In this document: piece after piece, positions 33,405-43,815 of the stretch
Layout of the letters: every line of letters starts with the position of its first letter
How positions within the stretch are numbered: position 1 is the stretch's first letter
Assembly: GCA_017545185.1 (NCBI GenBank)
Contig: JAFWQJ010000029.1
Span: 1-64,000 of the forward strand
Origin: Oscillospiraceae bacterium
Lineage (GTDB): Bacteria; Bacillota; Clostridia; Oscillospirales; Ruminococcaceae
Direction of reading: 5' to 3'
Length of the DNA: 64,000 nt
Translations under genes and position numbers: made by a program
The notes under the pieces: generated by a model
Told to the model about the DNA's origin: nothing
Seen by the model: only the letters and a program-made list of their open reading frames with translations
Databases searched by the model: none

Positions 33405-35602
33405 ACAGGATATATGATATCATCACGATCCTGCCGCTTTCTCTGCTCTCGGTGATGCTGTCCGGCCAATACGCAGGGATACCGGAACACAGCTTTTCCG
33501 GATCATGTTTCTGCCTGATCTTCACGCTCTTTCTGATCCTGCTCCGGAATATGAAACGGAAAGAGCGTCTGCTCAGCATCGGGATCGCAGCGTTCTTTCT
33601 TGCAGGACTATTTCTTGCAGCAGGGGCAGAATCCCGGCAGCTGTTCCTGACGGAATATTTCTGGATCATCCGGATCGCGGGCATTTCTGCCGCAGCGTTT
33701 CTGGCAGGGATCCTGATGAACCGGAATATCTGGATCCGGAGAGCAGCGGCTGCCGCCGTGCTGGTCTACTGCATCGCCGAAGCTGCACGCGGCAGAACAG
33801 TCGGCAAGGAGCCGTTTTCCCTGATCTGCCTGATGCTGCTTGTCCGGGTTGCAGAGGAGATACAGAGAACATGGAAAAAAAGCGGCGTTCCGGAGATGAA
33901 AGGGCATATTGTCAGGATCGCGCCGTTCCTGCTTGCCGTCTGCCTGAGTGTCTATGCTGCACCCGCACCGGATAAACCGTATGACTGGCAGTTTGCCAAA
34001 GACCTGTATCATAACTGCGTGACGCTTGCCAACAGAGTGTACGGCAGCATCATGCATCCGGAAGACGATTATGCCGCAATGGGCTTTTCCGACAAGGGCA
34101 GCTTTGCTTCAAGGCTCGGCACGAATGATGAAGATGCGCTTTTCATTCAGGCAGACCGAACTTCACTCCGCGATTTCAGACTGGTCGGCAGCATAAGCAA
34201 TGAATTCACCGGCAGAGAATGGTTGTTCCGTTCCGGACAGGCAAACGATCCGCGGATCATGGATACCATGGAAACAGTCTCCGCCGTCAGACAGTTTGCG
34301 CCGTCTGAACGGACGGACTATCTGCAGAAGGCCGATCTGCATTGCGAAAGCCGCTTTTACAATACGCATTTTATTTTTTCGCCGACAAAGATCAAGCTGG
34401 AAGCGACCGGAGAGGCAAATAAGGGCATCAGCGAAAAAAACGGAAGCATCGTCTCAAAGAAAAAGCTGAAATATCTGGATACATACACGGTTTATTGCTA
34501 TGAGCTCAATTACGCAAACCCGAAGATCGCAGAGCTGCTGACGCAGGCAGAACCGGTCAGGGAAGAAGAATGGAAGCAGACGGTTTCCGCAGAAAAATTA
34601 CAGAACCGTCCCGGATATTCCTTTGCGGATTATCAGGAATACCGCCGCGGCATTTACGCACATAACTGCCGTTCCTGCGGCGTATCCGATGCAGTCGGAG
34701 AGATCCTTGCAGGCATAGAGAACAGCGCCGGTAACCGGTATGACAGGATGAAAATGCTGGAAGCATATCTCAGCGGCATGGAATACGATACTGCCTGCGG
34801 CGCACTTCCCGACACGGTGTCCGATGCCGGAAGCTTCCTGGATTATTTTCTGTTCACATCGAAAAAAGGCTATTGTATGCACTTTGCGACCGCTTTTGTT
34901 CTCATGGCAAATGAAATGGGGATCCCTTGCCGCTATGTGCAGGGCTATCTGGCAAAAGCCGACCGCAGCGGCAGGATCACCGTAAAGCAGAGCAGCGCAC
35001 ACGCATGGCCGGAGGTCTATTTTGACCATGTCGGCTGGGTCGCCTTTGAACCGACGCCCGGATACGCCGTTCAGTCCGGCTGGGCGGTCAGCAGCGGCGT
35101 TCCGTCCGTTTCCGCACCGGATTACGAAGCACAATACCGCCGGGATGAACCGCAGGAACCGGATGACCTCTCTGATGAGACCGCGGAGGAACCCAAGCAT
35201 CTCAATCCGCTGGTGTTCATGATCCCGGCACTGTCGGTCCTCTGCTTTCTTCTTCTGTTTTTCCTTGTCAGCCGTGCGGTATCGAAACGGAAATATGCGC
35301 AGATGCATCCGGATGAAAAATTCAGGTATCTGGCACAGCAGATCCTCCGGTATTTCGGATATCTCGGGTTCCGCATGGAAAACGAAACGCTTGCTGAATT
35401 TGCTGACCGCGTCCGGCACGCTGACCGTCCGGAGCTCACGGCGCATCTCGGCTTTATTCCGGTCTGCGAAGCGGTGTTGTATTCTGACAGCGGCGTCACA
35501 GAAGATGTGATCCATGACGCAGAGCAGACCTGTCAGGCACTCCGGACGCTTGTCAGACATACAAAGCTCCGGTACAGACTGATGCTGCTTTTCAAACAAT
35601 GA
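33401..35602 (+). CDS. Membrane transglutaminase-like protein
   Basis: 733 residues. Five or six N-terminal helices, an extracytoplasmic region, then a transglutaminase/protease core with Cys near residue 491 (KKGYCMHFATAFVLMANEMGIPCRYVQGY) and His near 533 (SSAHAWPEVYFDHVGWVAFEPTPG). A last helix (VFMIPALSVLCFLLLFFLVS) and a cytosolic tail with a DUF4129-like look follow. The family may modify or cleave cell-surface proteins; here it is the third member of the MoxR operon. Confidence 0.9.
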   Translation: MNRIYDIITILPLSLLSVMLSGQYAGIPEHSFSGSCFCLIFTLFLILLRNMKRKERLLSIGIAAFFLAGLFLAAGAESRQLFLTEYFWIIRIAGISAAAFLAGILMNRNIWIRRAAAAAVLVYCIAEAARGRTVGKEPFSLICLMLLVRVAEEIQRTWKKSGVPEMKGHIVRIAPFLLAVCLSVYAAPAPDKPYDWQFAKDLYHNCVTLANRVYGSIMHPEDDYAAMGFSDKGSFASRLGTNDEDALFIQADRTSLRDFRLVGSISNEFTGREWLFRSGQANDPRIMDTMETVSAVRQFAPSERTDYLQKADLHCESRFYNTHFIFSPTKIKLEATGEANKGISEKNGSIVSKKKLKYLDTYTVYCYELNYANPKIAELLTQAEPVREEEWKQTVSAEKLQNRPGYSFADYQEYRRGIYAHNCRSCGVSDAVGEILAGIENSAGNRYDRMKMLEAYLSGMEYDTACGALPDTVSDAGSFLDYFLFTSKKGYCMHFATAFVLMANEMGIPCRYVQGYLAKADRSGRITVKQSSAHAWPEVYFDHVGWVAFEPTPGYAVQSGWAVSSGVPSVSAPDYEAQYRRDEPQEPDDLSDETAEEPKHLNPLVFMIPALSVLCFLLLFFLVSRAVSKRKYAQMHPDEKFRYLAQQILRYFGYLGFRMENETLAEFADRVRHADRPELTAHLGFIPVCEAVLYSDSGVTEDVIHDAEQTCQALRTLVRHTKLRYRLMLLFKQ

Positions 35603-35640
35603 TCCGTGCAACGGTATTTCTTATTGTGAAGCATAAAACG

Positions 35641-35673
35641 GCGCCGCCTGCAGGCACGGGCGGCGCTCCTTTT
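35641..35673 (+). terminator. Terminator of the MoxR operon
   Basis: Stem GCGCCGCC/GGCGGCGC with a 10-base loop, then TCC and six T. Confidence 0.8.
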
Positions 35674-35739
35674 TTCAGCATCGCGGGAGCGTTTGCGCTA
35701 CGGAAAATAAAGGTAATTATGTAAAATAATTTTCACTTC

Positions 35740-35768
35740 TTTACTTTGCGGAAGAAATGTTATATAAT
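35740..35768 (+). promoter_or_regulatory. Promoter of the DUF3592 gene
   Basis: TTTACT, 17-base spacer, TATAAT, about 50 bases before the start codon. Confidence 0.7.
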
Positions 35769-35816
35769 AAATCTACAGGCAGACGCCTGACATTATAAAA
35801 GACAGGAGTGTTTTGT

Positions 35817-36380
35817 ATGACAGAAAAGAAAATCATGATACTGATCGGGATCATCGTGCTTCCGGTCGCCGTCGGCCTGACGGCGCTGATGTACTGGCTC
35901 TGCTTTTACCGGCCGGCCTACCGGGCGGAACATTACACGGCAGAGACGACCGGCACCGTCGAAAAAATATCCGGTTTTACCAGCTGCGATATCCGTGTTC
36001 CGATGGTACGCTATTCCGTCGGCGAAATGGAATATACCGCCTACGGCCCGAATTTTTCCGGCAGCAAATACATATCGGCGGAGGTCGGCAGCATCCAGCT
36101 TGCCGGTTATTCCTGCAACATTACGCCGGACGGCGAGCTGCCGCTGATCGTGGAGATCAGGGGAAGCAAGGCGGCTGCGCAGGAAGCGATGAACGCACGC
36201 TATCCGGAGGGCAAGACCGTGCCGGTTTTCTATGATCCGGATTCCCCGAAGGACGCATTTGTCGAGCGCGACGCGCCGATCCCGCGAACAGTCGGCATCA
36301 TGCTGGTCACGATCCCAAGCGTTATGACCGCGGCCTGCATCATCCTGATCCTGATCGGCATTCTGAAGCCGAAAGCATAA
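35817..36380 (+). CDS. DUF3592-type membrane protein
   Basis: 187 residues from MTEKKIMILIGI, 8 bases after AGGAG. One helix at each end encloses an extracytoplasmic domain with the DUF3592 pattern (TTGTVEKISGF...VPMVRYSVGEMEYTAYG...GKTVPVFYDPDSPKDAFV). Function unknown. It is a single-gene transcript ending at a shared terminator with the convergent dockerin-like gene. Confidence 0.75.
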   Translation: MTEKKIMILIGIIVLPVAVGLTALMYWLCFYRPAYRAEHYTAETTGTVEKISGFTSCDIRVPMVRYSVGEMEYTAYGPNFSGSKYISAEVGSIQLAGYSCNITPDGELPLIVEIRGSKAAAQEAMNARYPEGKTVPVFYDPDSPKDAFVERDAPIPRTVGIMLVTIPSVMTAACIILILIGILKPKA

Positions 36381-36383
36381 CAA

Positions 36384-36410
36384 AAGCCCCCGGTTCACAG
36401 CCGGGGGCTT
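36384..36410. terminator. Bidirectional terminator
   Basis: Stem AAGCCCCCGG/CCGGGGGCTT with a 7-base loop between convergent genes. Confidence 0.8.
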
Positions 36411-36416
36411 ATTGCG

Positions 36417-38369
36417 TCAGGCAGTTCTTTTCGGCGGGGTGTGGTCGATCGTCACGATCACGCCGCCGCCCTGATCCCGGATCTCCTCCAGCGGCACATC
36501 CGAGCGGAGCACTCTGTATGCGACCCGGAGCGGCGGTTCCGTGACAGTGCGCTTTGCATAGATGATCCGCTCAACGGCATTGCCCTTCTGCCGTCCGTTC
36601 ATCATGCTCTCCGAGAAATCCTCTCCGGACAGGTCAACGGACAGGAATGCCTCCGGCGGCGAAAGCAGCTGCAGCGTCACCTTGCCGCTTTTGTCAAATG
36701 CCGCATAGACATTATTGCGCAGATCGAGATTCCCGAGCCCGTGCACCAATGTATCCTGATAGTAAACATAGAAGCAGGGGCCGCCTGCCTTATCCGTCAG
36801 CGGATGTTCCGGGTCATAGACCAGTCTGAAATCACTGAGGTCAGAACCCGGATACATTTCGCGCACTGTTTTCTCCAGCTTGGCCTTCATGCTGTCGGTG
36901 ACCGTGCCGGTCTCATCAACGATCACCGGCATTTTTGTTGCGGCCGCAATGATGTCCTCCGCCCCTGCCGAACCGGGTACAAGGAGCTTTCGCTTCATCA
37001 GGGTCAGGTCAACCGCGCTGAGCATTTTATCCTGATTGCAGTCAGCCGCCTCCCAGTCCGCGGACGGCTGCGCCGGTTGTGCGGTCAGCCAGCAGATCAG
37101 CGCCGCCGCGTCCGCTTTGCCGAAGCCCGCCGCATCGCAGAGCAGCCGGAACACAACGTCATACGAACCGTTGTCATATTTCGTGACCGTGCCGCGGTTC
37201 TCAGCCGGAATGCCGTATGCAGCAGGCGCCGCCAGTGCAAACGAGGCCGTCTCAAGAGAAAGCGCGCCATCATCCATATATTTGCCGAGCTTCCGGACGG
37301 CAGACGGGTTCGACGGCAATCGGGCAATCAGCGGCTTTGCATCGGAATTCTCCATGAGCCGGTACAGCGCAAGACCCGAAGCCGCACTGACCGCTGCCGG
37401 CGCACCGGTTCCGGCATTCACAAAGGAGACCCGCGCATCCCCCGCGCCGAGTACGTTCTGCGCATTGTCCGTGATGCGGAAAACGCCGCTGACCTTCTGG
37501 GATGCATTCTCCGGAACGTATCCGCCGATCGCTTCCGCCGTATACGGATTTCCGTCCTTGTCCTTCAGTTCCCATGCGATCTCCGCATCGCCGTCGGAGA
37601 CCGCCTCATAAACGGCGATCTCCTGATACGATGCCCATGCAGGCCCCGTTCTGCCGCGCTCTGCGGTTTCTTTTCCGGCACAGCTCCACAGGCCGATCCG
37701 GCGCACCGCATCGGATGAGAGCGCTTCCGTGTACTGATACTTCCCCATATTTGCTGCCATGAGCGAATAATTCAGGCAGACCGCGATCTGATTTCCGTTT
37801 GCGGCGGTTTTTCCGTTTTCCAGCTGAAAGTCCTCATATTCCTGCGGACAGTCCGGCACCCAGCTGTACGGGTCGGTTTCCGTGATCCGGAGCTGTTCAT
37901 CCACGGAAAACCGGTATGCCGGAACATACGCAGCCTTGTCCGGCAGATGTACATCCTCCGCGGCTTCCGTGGCAAGGCTGACCGCAAAATCACCCGCGCA
38001 GACAGGCCGGTACACAAACACTTCAAAATCCCACACATAATACGGGGAGCCTGCCGTGTCGTAATAATGATGCGTTTCGTGGTACAGCTCCTGCACGGCA
38101 TCGCCTTCGGCAGTGACAGTGTGCTGAAAGACCAGTCCCTCCGGTCCGCTGTACTGCTCTTCGTGGAACACCACGCAGAGCAGCCCGTCCTCGATATGCG
38201 TGCCGCCGTAGGTGTCCATAAAATGCAGTGCCTTGCCGTAGGTATCCGGGATCCAGTCCGGCAGGGCTTCCTGTGCTTCCTCAGCGAAGGCTGCGGGGTA
38301 CGTGCCGCCTGTGCAGAGCATGGCTGCTGCGAAGGCGGCTGCAATTGTTTTGAGGTTTCTCCGTTTCAT
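36417..38369 (-). CDS. Secreted protein with a dockerin-like module
   Basis: 650 residues with a signal peptide (TIAAAFAAAMLCTGGTYPAAFA). Residues 30-400 form an unassigned, beta-rich extracellular region. Near residues 430-475 there is a half-preserved dockerin (AALICWLTAQP..., ADCNQDKMLSAVDLTLMKRKLL): only the second calcium loop is canonical. The last 150 residues have the same general build as the C-terminal part of the LRR-dockerin protein. Cohesin binding is therefore doubtful. No catalytic motif is recognised. Confidence 0.75.
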   Translation of the reverse strand: MKRRNLKTIAAAFAAAMLCTGGTYPAAFAEEAQEALPDWIPDTYGKALHFMDTYGGTHIEDGLLCVVFHEEQYSGPEGLVFQHTVTAEGDAVQELYHETHHYYDTAGSPYYVWDFEVFVYRPVCAGDFAVSLATEAAEDVHLPDKAAYVPAYRFSVDEQLRITETDPYSWVPDCPQEYEDFQLENGKTAANGNQIAVCLNYSLMAANMGKYQYTEALSSDAVRRIGLWSCAGKETAERGRTGPAWASYQEIAVYEAVSDGDAEIAWELKDKDGNPYTAEAIGGYVPENASQKVSGVFRITDNAQNVLGAGDARVSFVNAGTGAPAAVSAASGLALYRLMENSDAKPLIARLPSNPSAVRKLGKYMDDGALSLETASFALAAPAAYGIPAENRGTVTKYDNGSYDVVFRLLCDAAGFGKADAAALICWLTAQPAQPSADWEAADCNQDKMLSAVDLTLMKRKLLVPGSAGAEDIIAAATKMPVIVDETGTVTDSMKAKLEKTVREMYPGSDLSDFRLVYDPEHPLTDKAGGPCFYVYYQDTLVHGLGNLDLRNNVYAAFDKSGKVTLQLLSPPEAFLSVDLSGEDFSESMMNGRQKGNAVERIIYAKRTVTEPPLRVAYRVLRSDVPLEEIRDQGGGVIVTIDHTPPKRTA

Positions 38370-38412
38370 ACATAATTCCCTTCCGTTTTCAGTGTTTCAT
38401 GACGGTTTTCCG

Positions 38413-41208
38413 TCACGTTCCCCCATGCAGCAAAATTGTTTCTTTCAGTGTTCTGATCAGCAGATCGGCGTCGATCGGCTTTGCGATATGCGCCTGCATC
38501 CCCGCGGCCTTTGCCGCCGCCGCGTCCTCCTTGAATGCGTTGGCCGTCATCGCGAGAATCGGGATCTCTGCCAGTGCCGGATTGTTCAGCGCGCGGATCC
38601 GCCTTGCCGCCGTGTAGCCGTCCATGACCGGCATCTGGATATCCATTAACACCGCCGCATAATATCCGGCTTTGGATGCGGAAAGCATATCCAGTGCGAT
38701 CTGCCCGTTCTCTGCCGTATCGACTTCAAAGCCCGCCTGCATCAGAATCATCTTCGCGATCTCCATATTGACCGCATTGTCCTCCGCAAGCAGCAGCCGC
38801 TTTCCGGTCAGATCGAACTGCTCCGCCTGCACAGCCGTCTCTGCCGTCTCCGGCTCCAGATCGGATTCCTCCGCCGGCAGGAACTGCAGGCGCAGAATGA
38901 TCTCCGTGCCCTGTCCTGGCTCCGTCAGCACCTCGATCGTACCGCGCATCAGATCCGTCAGGCTTTTCGTGATCGAAAGCCCCAGACCCGTCCCCTCAAT
39001 GCCGCTGACCGTCGAGGTGCGCTCCCGCTCAAACGGGCGGAACATCTTTTCCGCAAACTCCTTCGACATGCCGATGCCGTTGTCGGCGATGCGGATCTCA
39101 TAGGCACCCATGCCGGTCTCCGCGCTTTCCGTCTGGATCACGGATACCGAGATGCGCCCGCCCTCCGGCGTGAACTTATACGCATTGTTCAGCAGATTCA
39201 TGATCACGCGGTTCAGGTTCTTCTCGTCGCACCAGACGAATCTGTCCCTGACCTTTGACGTATCGACCGCAAACTGCATCTTCTTCTGCTTCATCTGCTC
39301 CTCGAACAGCTCGTAGATATTATCGAAGATCCGGCAGAGGTCGGCAGGGACATTTTCCAGCTCCATTCTGCCGTTCTCGATCCGGCTCATTTCCAGGATA
39401 TCATTGATGAGCGTCAGCAGATGCTGATTGGAACGGTCGATCTTCACAAGATAATTGTGCAGCGCCTCCGACCCCGGCTCCTGCATCGCAAGCCTTGTGT
39501 AGCCGATGATCGCATTCATCGGCGTGCGGATATCATGCGACATGTTGAACAGGAACCGGCTCTTTGCGAGATTGCCCTCCACGGCGCGGATCTTGTCGCG
39601 CTCCGCTGCCTCCTGATTCTTCCGCACAAGATTCTGCACATAGATCATGATCAGAAGGCCGGAAAAGACGACCGCCATGAGTATGATGCCGCCGGAGATC
39701 AGTGCGGCGCGCATCTCTGCGGCACTTTCCTTTGCGGCGATGCGCTTTGCCAGCCACAGAAATGCCGAATACAGCAGCAGCGCGAACAGCACGACGCCCG
39801 ATGTGACAATGCCGCTGTATTCCGTGATCGTGCTGCGCGTGACCGTGCGCCAGTAGAACACAAAGCCGAGCAGGCACCAGAACGACAGCAGCAGAAACGC
39901 CTGACTGCCCATCGCCTCCATTGCCGTCAGCCGCGGCACAAGCTGCACGATCACAAAGAACACGGACAGCACCGTTCCGGCGAGACCGGTCAGCCTGACC
40001 GTTTTCAGATGCTCCTTCCGGGCGATCCGGTAAGCGGCTGCCGAGGTGTACCCGAAGCCGACGATCGCGCCGAACGAGGTCAGGTCAACGAACCAGCTGA
40101 GCGTGTTTCTGCCGACCAGCGCGAGCATGATCGAAATGGTCATGATGAACAGTGCGCTGTAAATCGTTTTGGAAAACGCCCTGGAAAGAATCCTGTCCTC
40201 CGCCATTGCGGACAGCACGCGGATCGTTGCGCGGTATCCGCCGATGATGCCGGTCAGCACGCCCGCCAGCGCCGTAATGCTGATGATAATCAGACCGGGC
40301 CTGCCCATGATCGTCTCTGCCGCATAAAATGTCGGGACGGCTTCCGCCCCGGACAGATGTCCGAGATCGGAGATATAGTCCTGCCAGCAGCCGTAGTCGT
40401 CCGGAACAGCGGAAACGCCGACGATCGCCATGGACGTGTAAGCCAGCGCCGTGAAAATGATCGCAGTGAACAGAATGCGCTTCGTTTTCGGGATGCGGAA
40501 CCGGAAATTCGCCGTATCAAATGCGGTGACATCGAATCCGACAAACGCCCACGGCGCAAGAAAGACAATGCTGTAAATGCCGTAGGCGGTGTTGACGCTG
40601 CCGGATCCGAAATCGGACAGCCGGTGATTCGCAGCCGCATGCGGAATACAGATCACGGCTGTAATCAGAACCCCGAGCATCATAATGACCGATAAAAATG
40701 TGTGAATCTTATGCAGGATGCTCCTTGCGGTCATGAACAGAATGCCGACGCCTGCCAGCGCGCTGACGGACACGATGATCTCTGTCAGATAGATCCTGTT
40801 GCCGGAAACAGTATAATAAAGCCCTGTCTGAACGGTATCCCCCATGATCGTCCGCAGGACAATGAACAGCGCCGTTCCGTTCAGGAATACGATCGTCAGA
40901 TAGGAAAGTGCCAGAAACCATGAGCTCAGGAAGGCATGGTCGCGCCCGAACGCTTCCTTCGTGTAGGAATAGACGCCGCCCGGACCCGGGCTCCTGTTCA
41001 TCAGGAACACAAAGTTGCAGCCGATCACCAGCATGATCAGCGCGCCGGCAGCCATGGCAATGACCGTGCCCGCCGGCCCTGCGACCGGAAGAAAGGTCGT
41101 GCCCGGCATGACAAATGCGCCCCATCCGACCATGCAGCCGAATGCCATTGCCCAGACATCCAGCTCGGAGAGATACGCGGCAGGTTTTTTCGCTGTCTGA
41201 TTCTCCAT
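38413..41208 (-). CDS. Amino-acid permease fused to a hybrid histidine kinase
   Basis: 931 residues. Residues 1-500 are an APC-superfamily transporter with about 12-14 helices (WAMAFGCMVGWGAFVMPGTTF; GPGGVYSYTKEAFG; FVGFDVTAFDT). A kinase core follows: H-box FLFNMSHDIRTPMNAIIGYT, N-box NLLNNAYKFTPEGG, G-boxes DNGIGM and GTGLGLSI. A receiver domain ends the protein (LLLAEDNAVN, phospho-Asp in VLMDIQMPVMDG, Lys in IAKPID). This resembles CbrA-like transporter-sensors in plan but with an APC module. It is the last gene of a four-gene signalling operon, 13 bases after the previous kinase. Confidence 0.92.
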   Translation of the reverse strand: MENQTAKKPAAYLSELDVWAMAFGCMVGWGAFVMPGTTFLPVAGPAGTVIAMAAGALIMLVIGCNFVFLMNRSPGPGGVYSYTKEAFGRDHAFLSSWFLALSYLTIVFLNGTALFIVLRTIMGDTVQTGLYYTVSGNRIYLTEIIVSVSALAGVGILFMTARSILHKIHTFLSVIMMLGVLITAVICIPHAAANHRLSDFGSGSVNTAYGIYSIVFLAPWAFVGFDVTAFDTANFRFRIPKTKRILFTAIIFTALAYTSMAIVGVSAVPDDYGCWQDYISDLGHLSGAEAVPTFYAAETIMGRPGLIIISITALAGVLTGIIGGYRATIRVLSAMAEDRILSRAFSKTIYSALFIMTISIMLALVGRNTLSWFVDLTSFGAIVGFGYTSAAAYRIARKEHLKTVRLTGLAGTVLSVFFVIVQLVPRLTAMEAMGSQAFLLLSFWCLLGFVFYWRTVTRSTITEYSGIVTSGVVLFALLLYSAFLWLAKRIAAKESAAEMRAALISGGIILMAVVFSGLLIMIYVQNLVRKNQEAAERDKIRAVEGNLAKSRFLFNMSHDIRTPMNAIIGYTRLAMQEPGSEALHNYLVKIDRSNQHLLTLINDILEMSRIENGRMELENVPADLCRIFDNIYELFEEQMKQKKMQFAVDTSKVRDRFVWCDEKNLNRVIMNLLNNAYKFTPEGGRISVSVIQTESAETGMGAYEIRIADNGIGMSKEFAEKMFRPFERERTSTVSGIEGTGLGLSITKSLTDLMRGTIEVLTEPGQGTEIILRLQFLPAEESDLEPETAETAVQAEQFDLTGKRLLLAEDNAVNMEIAKMILMQAGFEVDTAENGQIALDMLSASKAGYYAAVLMDIQMPVMDGYTAARRIRALNNPALAEIPILAMTANAFKEDAAAAKAAGMQAHIAKPIDADLLIRTLKETILLHGGT

Positions 41209-41221
41209 TGCCTGCGCCCCC

Positions 41222-43699
41222 TTATTTGCTCTGCTCTGCTGCCCAGATCAGTTCTTCCATGGTCTGACAGAGACGCTCCGGCTCCACAGGCTTGGAAAGA
41301 TGCGCGTTCATGCCGACCTGCAGGGAACGCTGCACATCCTCGTCAAACGCGTTGGCAGTCAGCGCAATGATCGGGACAGTCTTTGCATCCGGCCTGCTGA
41401 ATGCCCGGATCGCGGCGGCCGCTTCCAGACCGTCCATTTCCGGCATCCGCACATCCATGAGCACCGCGTCATAATACCCCGCAGGCGCATCCGCAAATTT
41501 CTGCACCGCGATCCTGCCGTTTTCTGCGTGATCTGCCTCCGCACCCATCATCCGGATCAGTTCCTTCATGATCTCCGCATTGATGAGCACATCCTCCGCC
41601 AGCAGAATGCGCCTGCCCTTCAGATCGGCGCGCTGCTTTCCGCGGATCAGATGCAGGTTGTTCTTGCGGGCGATCCGCTCAAATTCCCCGATGACATTGG
41701 ACGCGAACAGCGGCTTGGACAGGAAGCTGTCCACACCGTTCTGCATGGCATCCTCCATGATATCGTCCCAATTGAATGCCGTCAGAATGATGATCGTCGT
41801 CTCCCGGCTGACCTGCGCCCGGATCTTCTTTGCAAGCGTGATCCCGTCCTGCTCCGGCATTTTCCAGTCCAGCAGCACCAGATTATAGGCCTCGCTCCCG
41901 TTGTGCTTCCGCTCCAGCATCTGCAGGGCATCCGACGCATTCATGCAGATATCCGCCCGGATGCCCGCTTCACCGAGCACGATCCTTGCGTGCTCGGCTG
42001 CGACGGCGTCGTCATCCACGACCAGCACGCACATGTCCTTCGGGTCAATGACGACATCCTCCTCATAGCTGTGGCAGCAGTTTTTCAGCGTGATCACGAC
42101 CGTGAACGCCGTTCCCACACCCTTTTCCGAGGTGACCGTGATCGTGCCGTTCATCAGATCGACAATGCTTTTTGTGATCGCCATGCCGAGGCCGGTGCTG
42201 CCGTATTTGCTGCTGCGGCGGCTATCCTCCTGCGTAAAGGTATCAAAGATCTTCGGGATAAATTCCGGATTCATGCCGATGCCCGTATCCCGGATCACGA
42301 ACCGGAGCGTGGACTGATCCTCGAACACAGCCGTCCGCTCCACGGTCAGCGTAATGCTGCCGGGCGCATCCGTAAACTTCACGGCATTGCTGAGAATATT
42401 GATGAGCACCTGCTTCAGTTTCATGTCATCGCCGATGTAGTAATCCGATACGCCGCCGATCACCTTGCATTCGTAGGTCAGCCCCTTGTCGCCGCACTGT
42501 GTCATCACCATGACATTGATCTGCTCCAGCATCGCGCGGAAGGAAAACTCCTTCTTCCGGAGCACCATTCTGCCGGATTCGATCCGGCTCATATCAAGGA
42601 TGTCGTTGATCAGATGCAGCAGATGCCGGGCACTGCTGCCGATCTGTTCCAGATAGGCCTTCGTCTCCGAATCCGGCTGCACCTTCCGGAGCGCAAGGCA
42701 GTTCAGCCCGATGATCGCATTCATCGGCGTGCGGATCTCATGGCCCATGCTGGAAAGGAACGCCGTTTTCGCCTTATTGGCCTCCTCGGCCGCGCGGAGC
42801 GCCTCATTCAGCGCCTGATTCCGCACCATTGCCTTGCGGAATTCCTCGTCGATATCGGTCAGGCCGAGGCCGACCGCATGAACAATGTTGTCATCGCGGT
42901 CGGCGGCATGGCGCACGCCTGCGATCCGGATCATCTCATAATAATCCATGCCGCAGCGGTGCACCAGATACCGGTAAGCAAGGATCTTCTTTTTGGCAAG
43001 CGCCTTCCGGATATTCTCCGGGTCAATGAATTTCAGGAAGTCCTCACGGTAGTTTTTGTCTACCGAATGCTCCGCATACCATGTGAAGCGCTCCACATAA
43101 GGAAAATGGATGCCCTCACGGGTCTGCTCGGCATCCTCCGGGTCGGCGCGGTAGCAGACGCCGTCATCGGAATCCAGATCAATGTGGTATACACTGCGGT
43201 AATCCGAGGCGAGCGCCGTGATCATTCTGTCCTGCTCCTCCCTGCGGCTCTGCTCTGCAAGCAGCTTTTCCTTCAGCGCGATCCGCTGCTGCGTTTCGAG
43301 CTGCAGCCGCTTTTCGGTCACATCCGACATGAACGCAAAAAGGGCATCGCCGCTCCCGGCGGAACCGGGATCCAGGCTGTAAAGGTTCACCCAGCGGACG
43401 GCGCCGTCCTTCCGGATGATCCGGAACGCAGTGCTGTTCCGGGAAGCATCGTTCCGCAGCTCCTCGGCGGCAGCAGAACGGTCGTCCGGGTGGATCATGC
43501 CGTTCAGCGTAAAGCCGGTCAGTTCCCGGAACTCGCTGAGCGACGCACAGCCGAAGATCCCGCACAGCGCTTCATTGGCACAGATCAGCTCTCCGGTGCC
43601 GCCGCGGTACATGAAAAAACCGCCGGGCATATATTTCCCGATCTCCTCCGCAAGACCGCGGGTATGCGCATTGAGTTCCAATGGTTCCTGCATCATCAT
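41222..43699 (-). CDS. PAS hybrid histidine kinase with two receivers
   Basis: 825 residues from MMMQEPLEL, set by a GGAGG site 6 bases upstream. A PAS domain lies at residues about 25-125 (FFMYRGGTGELICANEALCGIFG), then a second sensor-like region and the kinase core (FLSSMGHEIRTPMNAIIGLN; NILSNAVKFTDAPG; DTGIGM; GLGMAITK). Two receivers end it: VLVVDDDA with LLDWKMPEQDG, and ILLAEDVLIN with VLMDVRMPEMDG. It is cytosolic, with no membrane helix. With the neighbouring HPt protein it can form a multi-step phosphorelay. Confidence 0.92.
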   Translation of the reverse strand: MMMQEPLELNAHTRGLAEEIGKYMPGGFFMYRGGTGELICANEALCGIFGCASLSEFRELTGFTLNGMIHPDDRSAAAEELRNDASRNSTAFRIIRKDGAVRWVNLYSLDPGSAGSGDALFAFMSDVTEKRLQLETQQRIALKEKLLAEQSRREEQDRMITALASDYRSVYHIDLDSDDGVCYRADPEDAEQTREGIHFPYVERFTWYAEHSVDKNYREDFLKFIDPENIRKALAKKKILAYRYLVHRCGMDYYEMIRIAGVRHAADRDDNIVHAVGLGLTDIDEEFRKAMVRNQALNEALRAAEEANKAKTAFLSSMGHEIRTPMNAIIGLNCLALRKVQPDSETKAYLEQIGSSARHLLHLINDILDMSRIESGRMVLRKKEFSFRAMLEQINVMVMTQCGDKGLTYECKVIGGVSDYYIGDDMKLKQVLINILSNAVKFTDAPGSITLTVERTAVFEDQSTLRFVIRDTGIGMNPEFIPKIFDTFTQEDSRRSSKYGSTGLGMAITKSIVDLMNGTITVTSEKGVGTAFTVVITLKNCCHSYEEDVVIDPKDMCVLVVDDDAVAAEHARIVLGEAGIRADICMNASDALQMLERKHNGSEAYNLVLLDWKMPEQDGITLAKKIRAQVSRETTIIILTAFNWDDIMEDAMQNGVDSFLSKPLFASNVIGEFERIARKNNLHLIRGKQRADLKGRRILLAEDVLINAEIMKELIRMMGAEADHAENGRIAVQKFADAPAGYYDAVLMDVRMPEMDGLEAAAAIRAFSRPDAKTVPIIALTANAFDEDVQRSLQVGMNAHLSKPVEPERLCQTMEELIWAAEQSK

Positions 43700-43815
43700 G
43701 ATTTCCTCCGTATCCGCACGCGCATCAAACAAACAGATCCCCGGAGCAGCAGCAGACGTTCCTGCAGATGCATTCTGTCGTCCTCAGCTGTCCGGGGGAT
43801 CCCAATGACCTTCTG

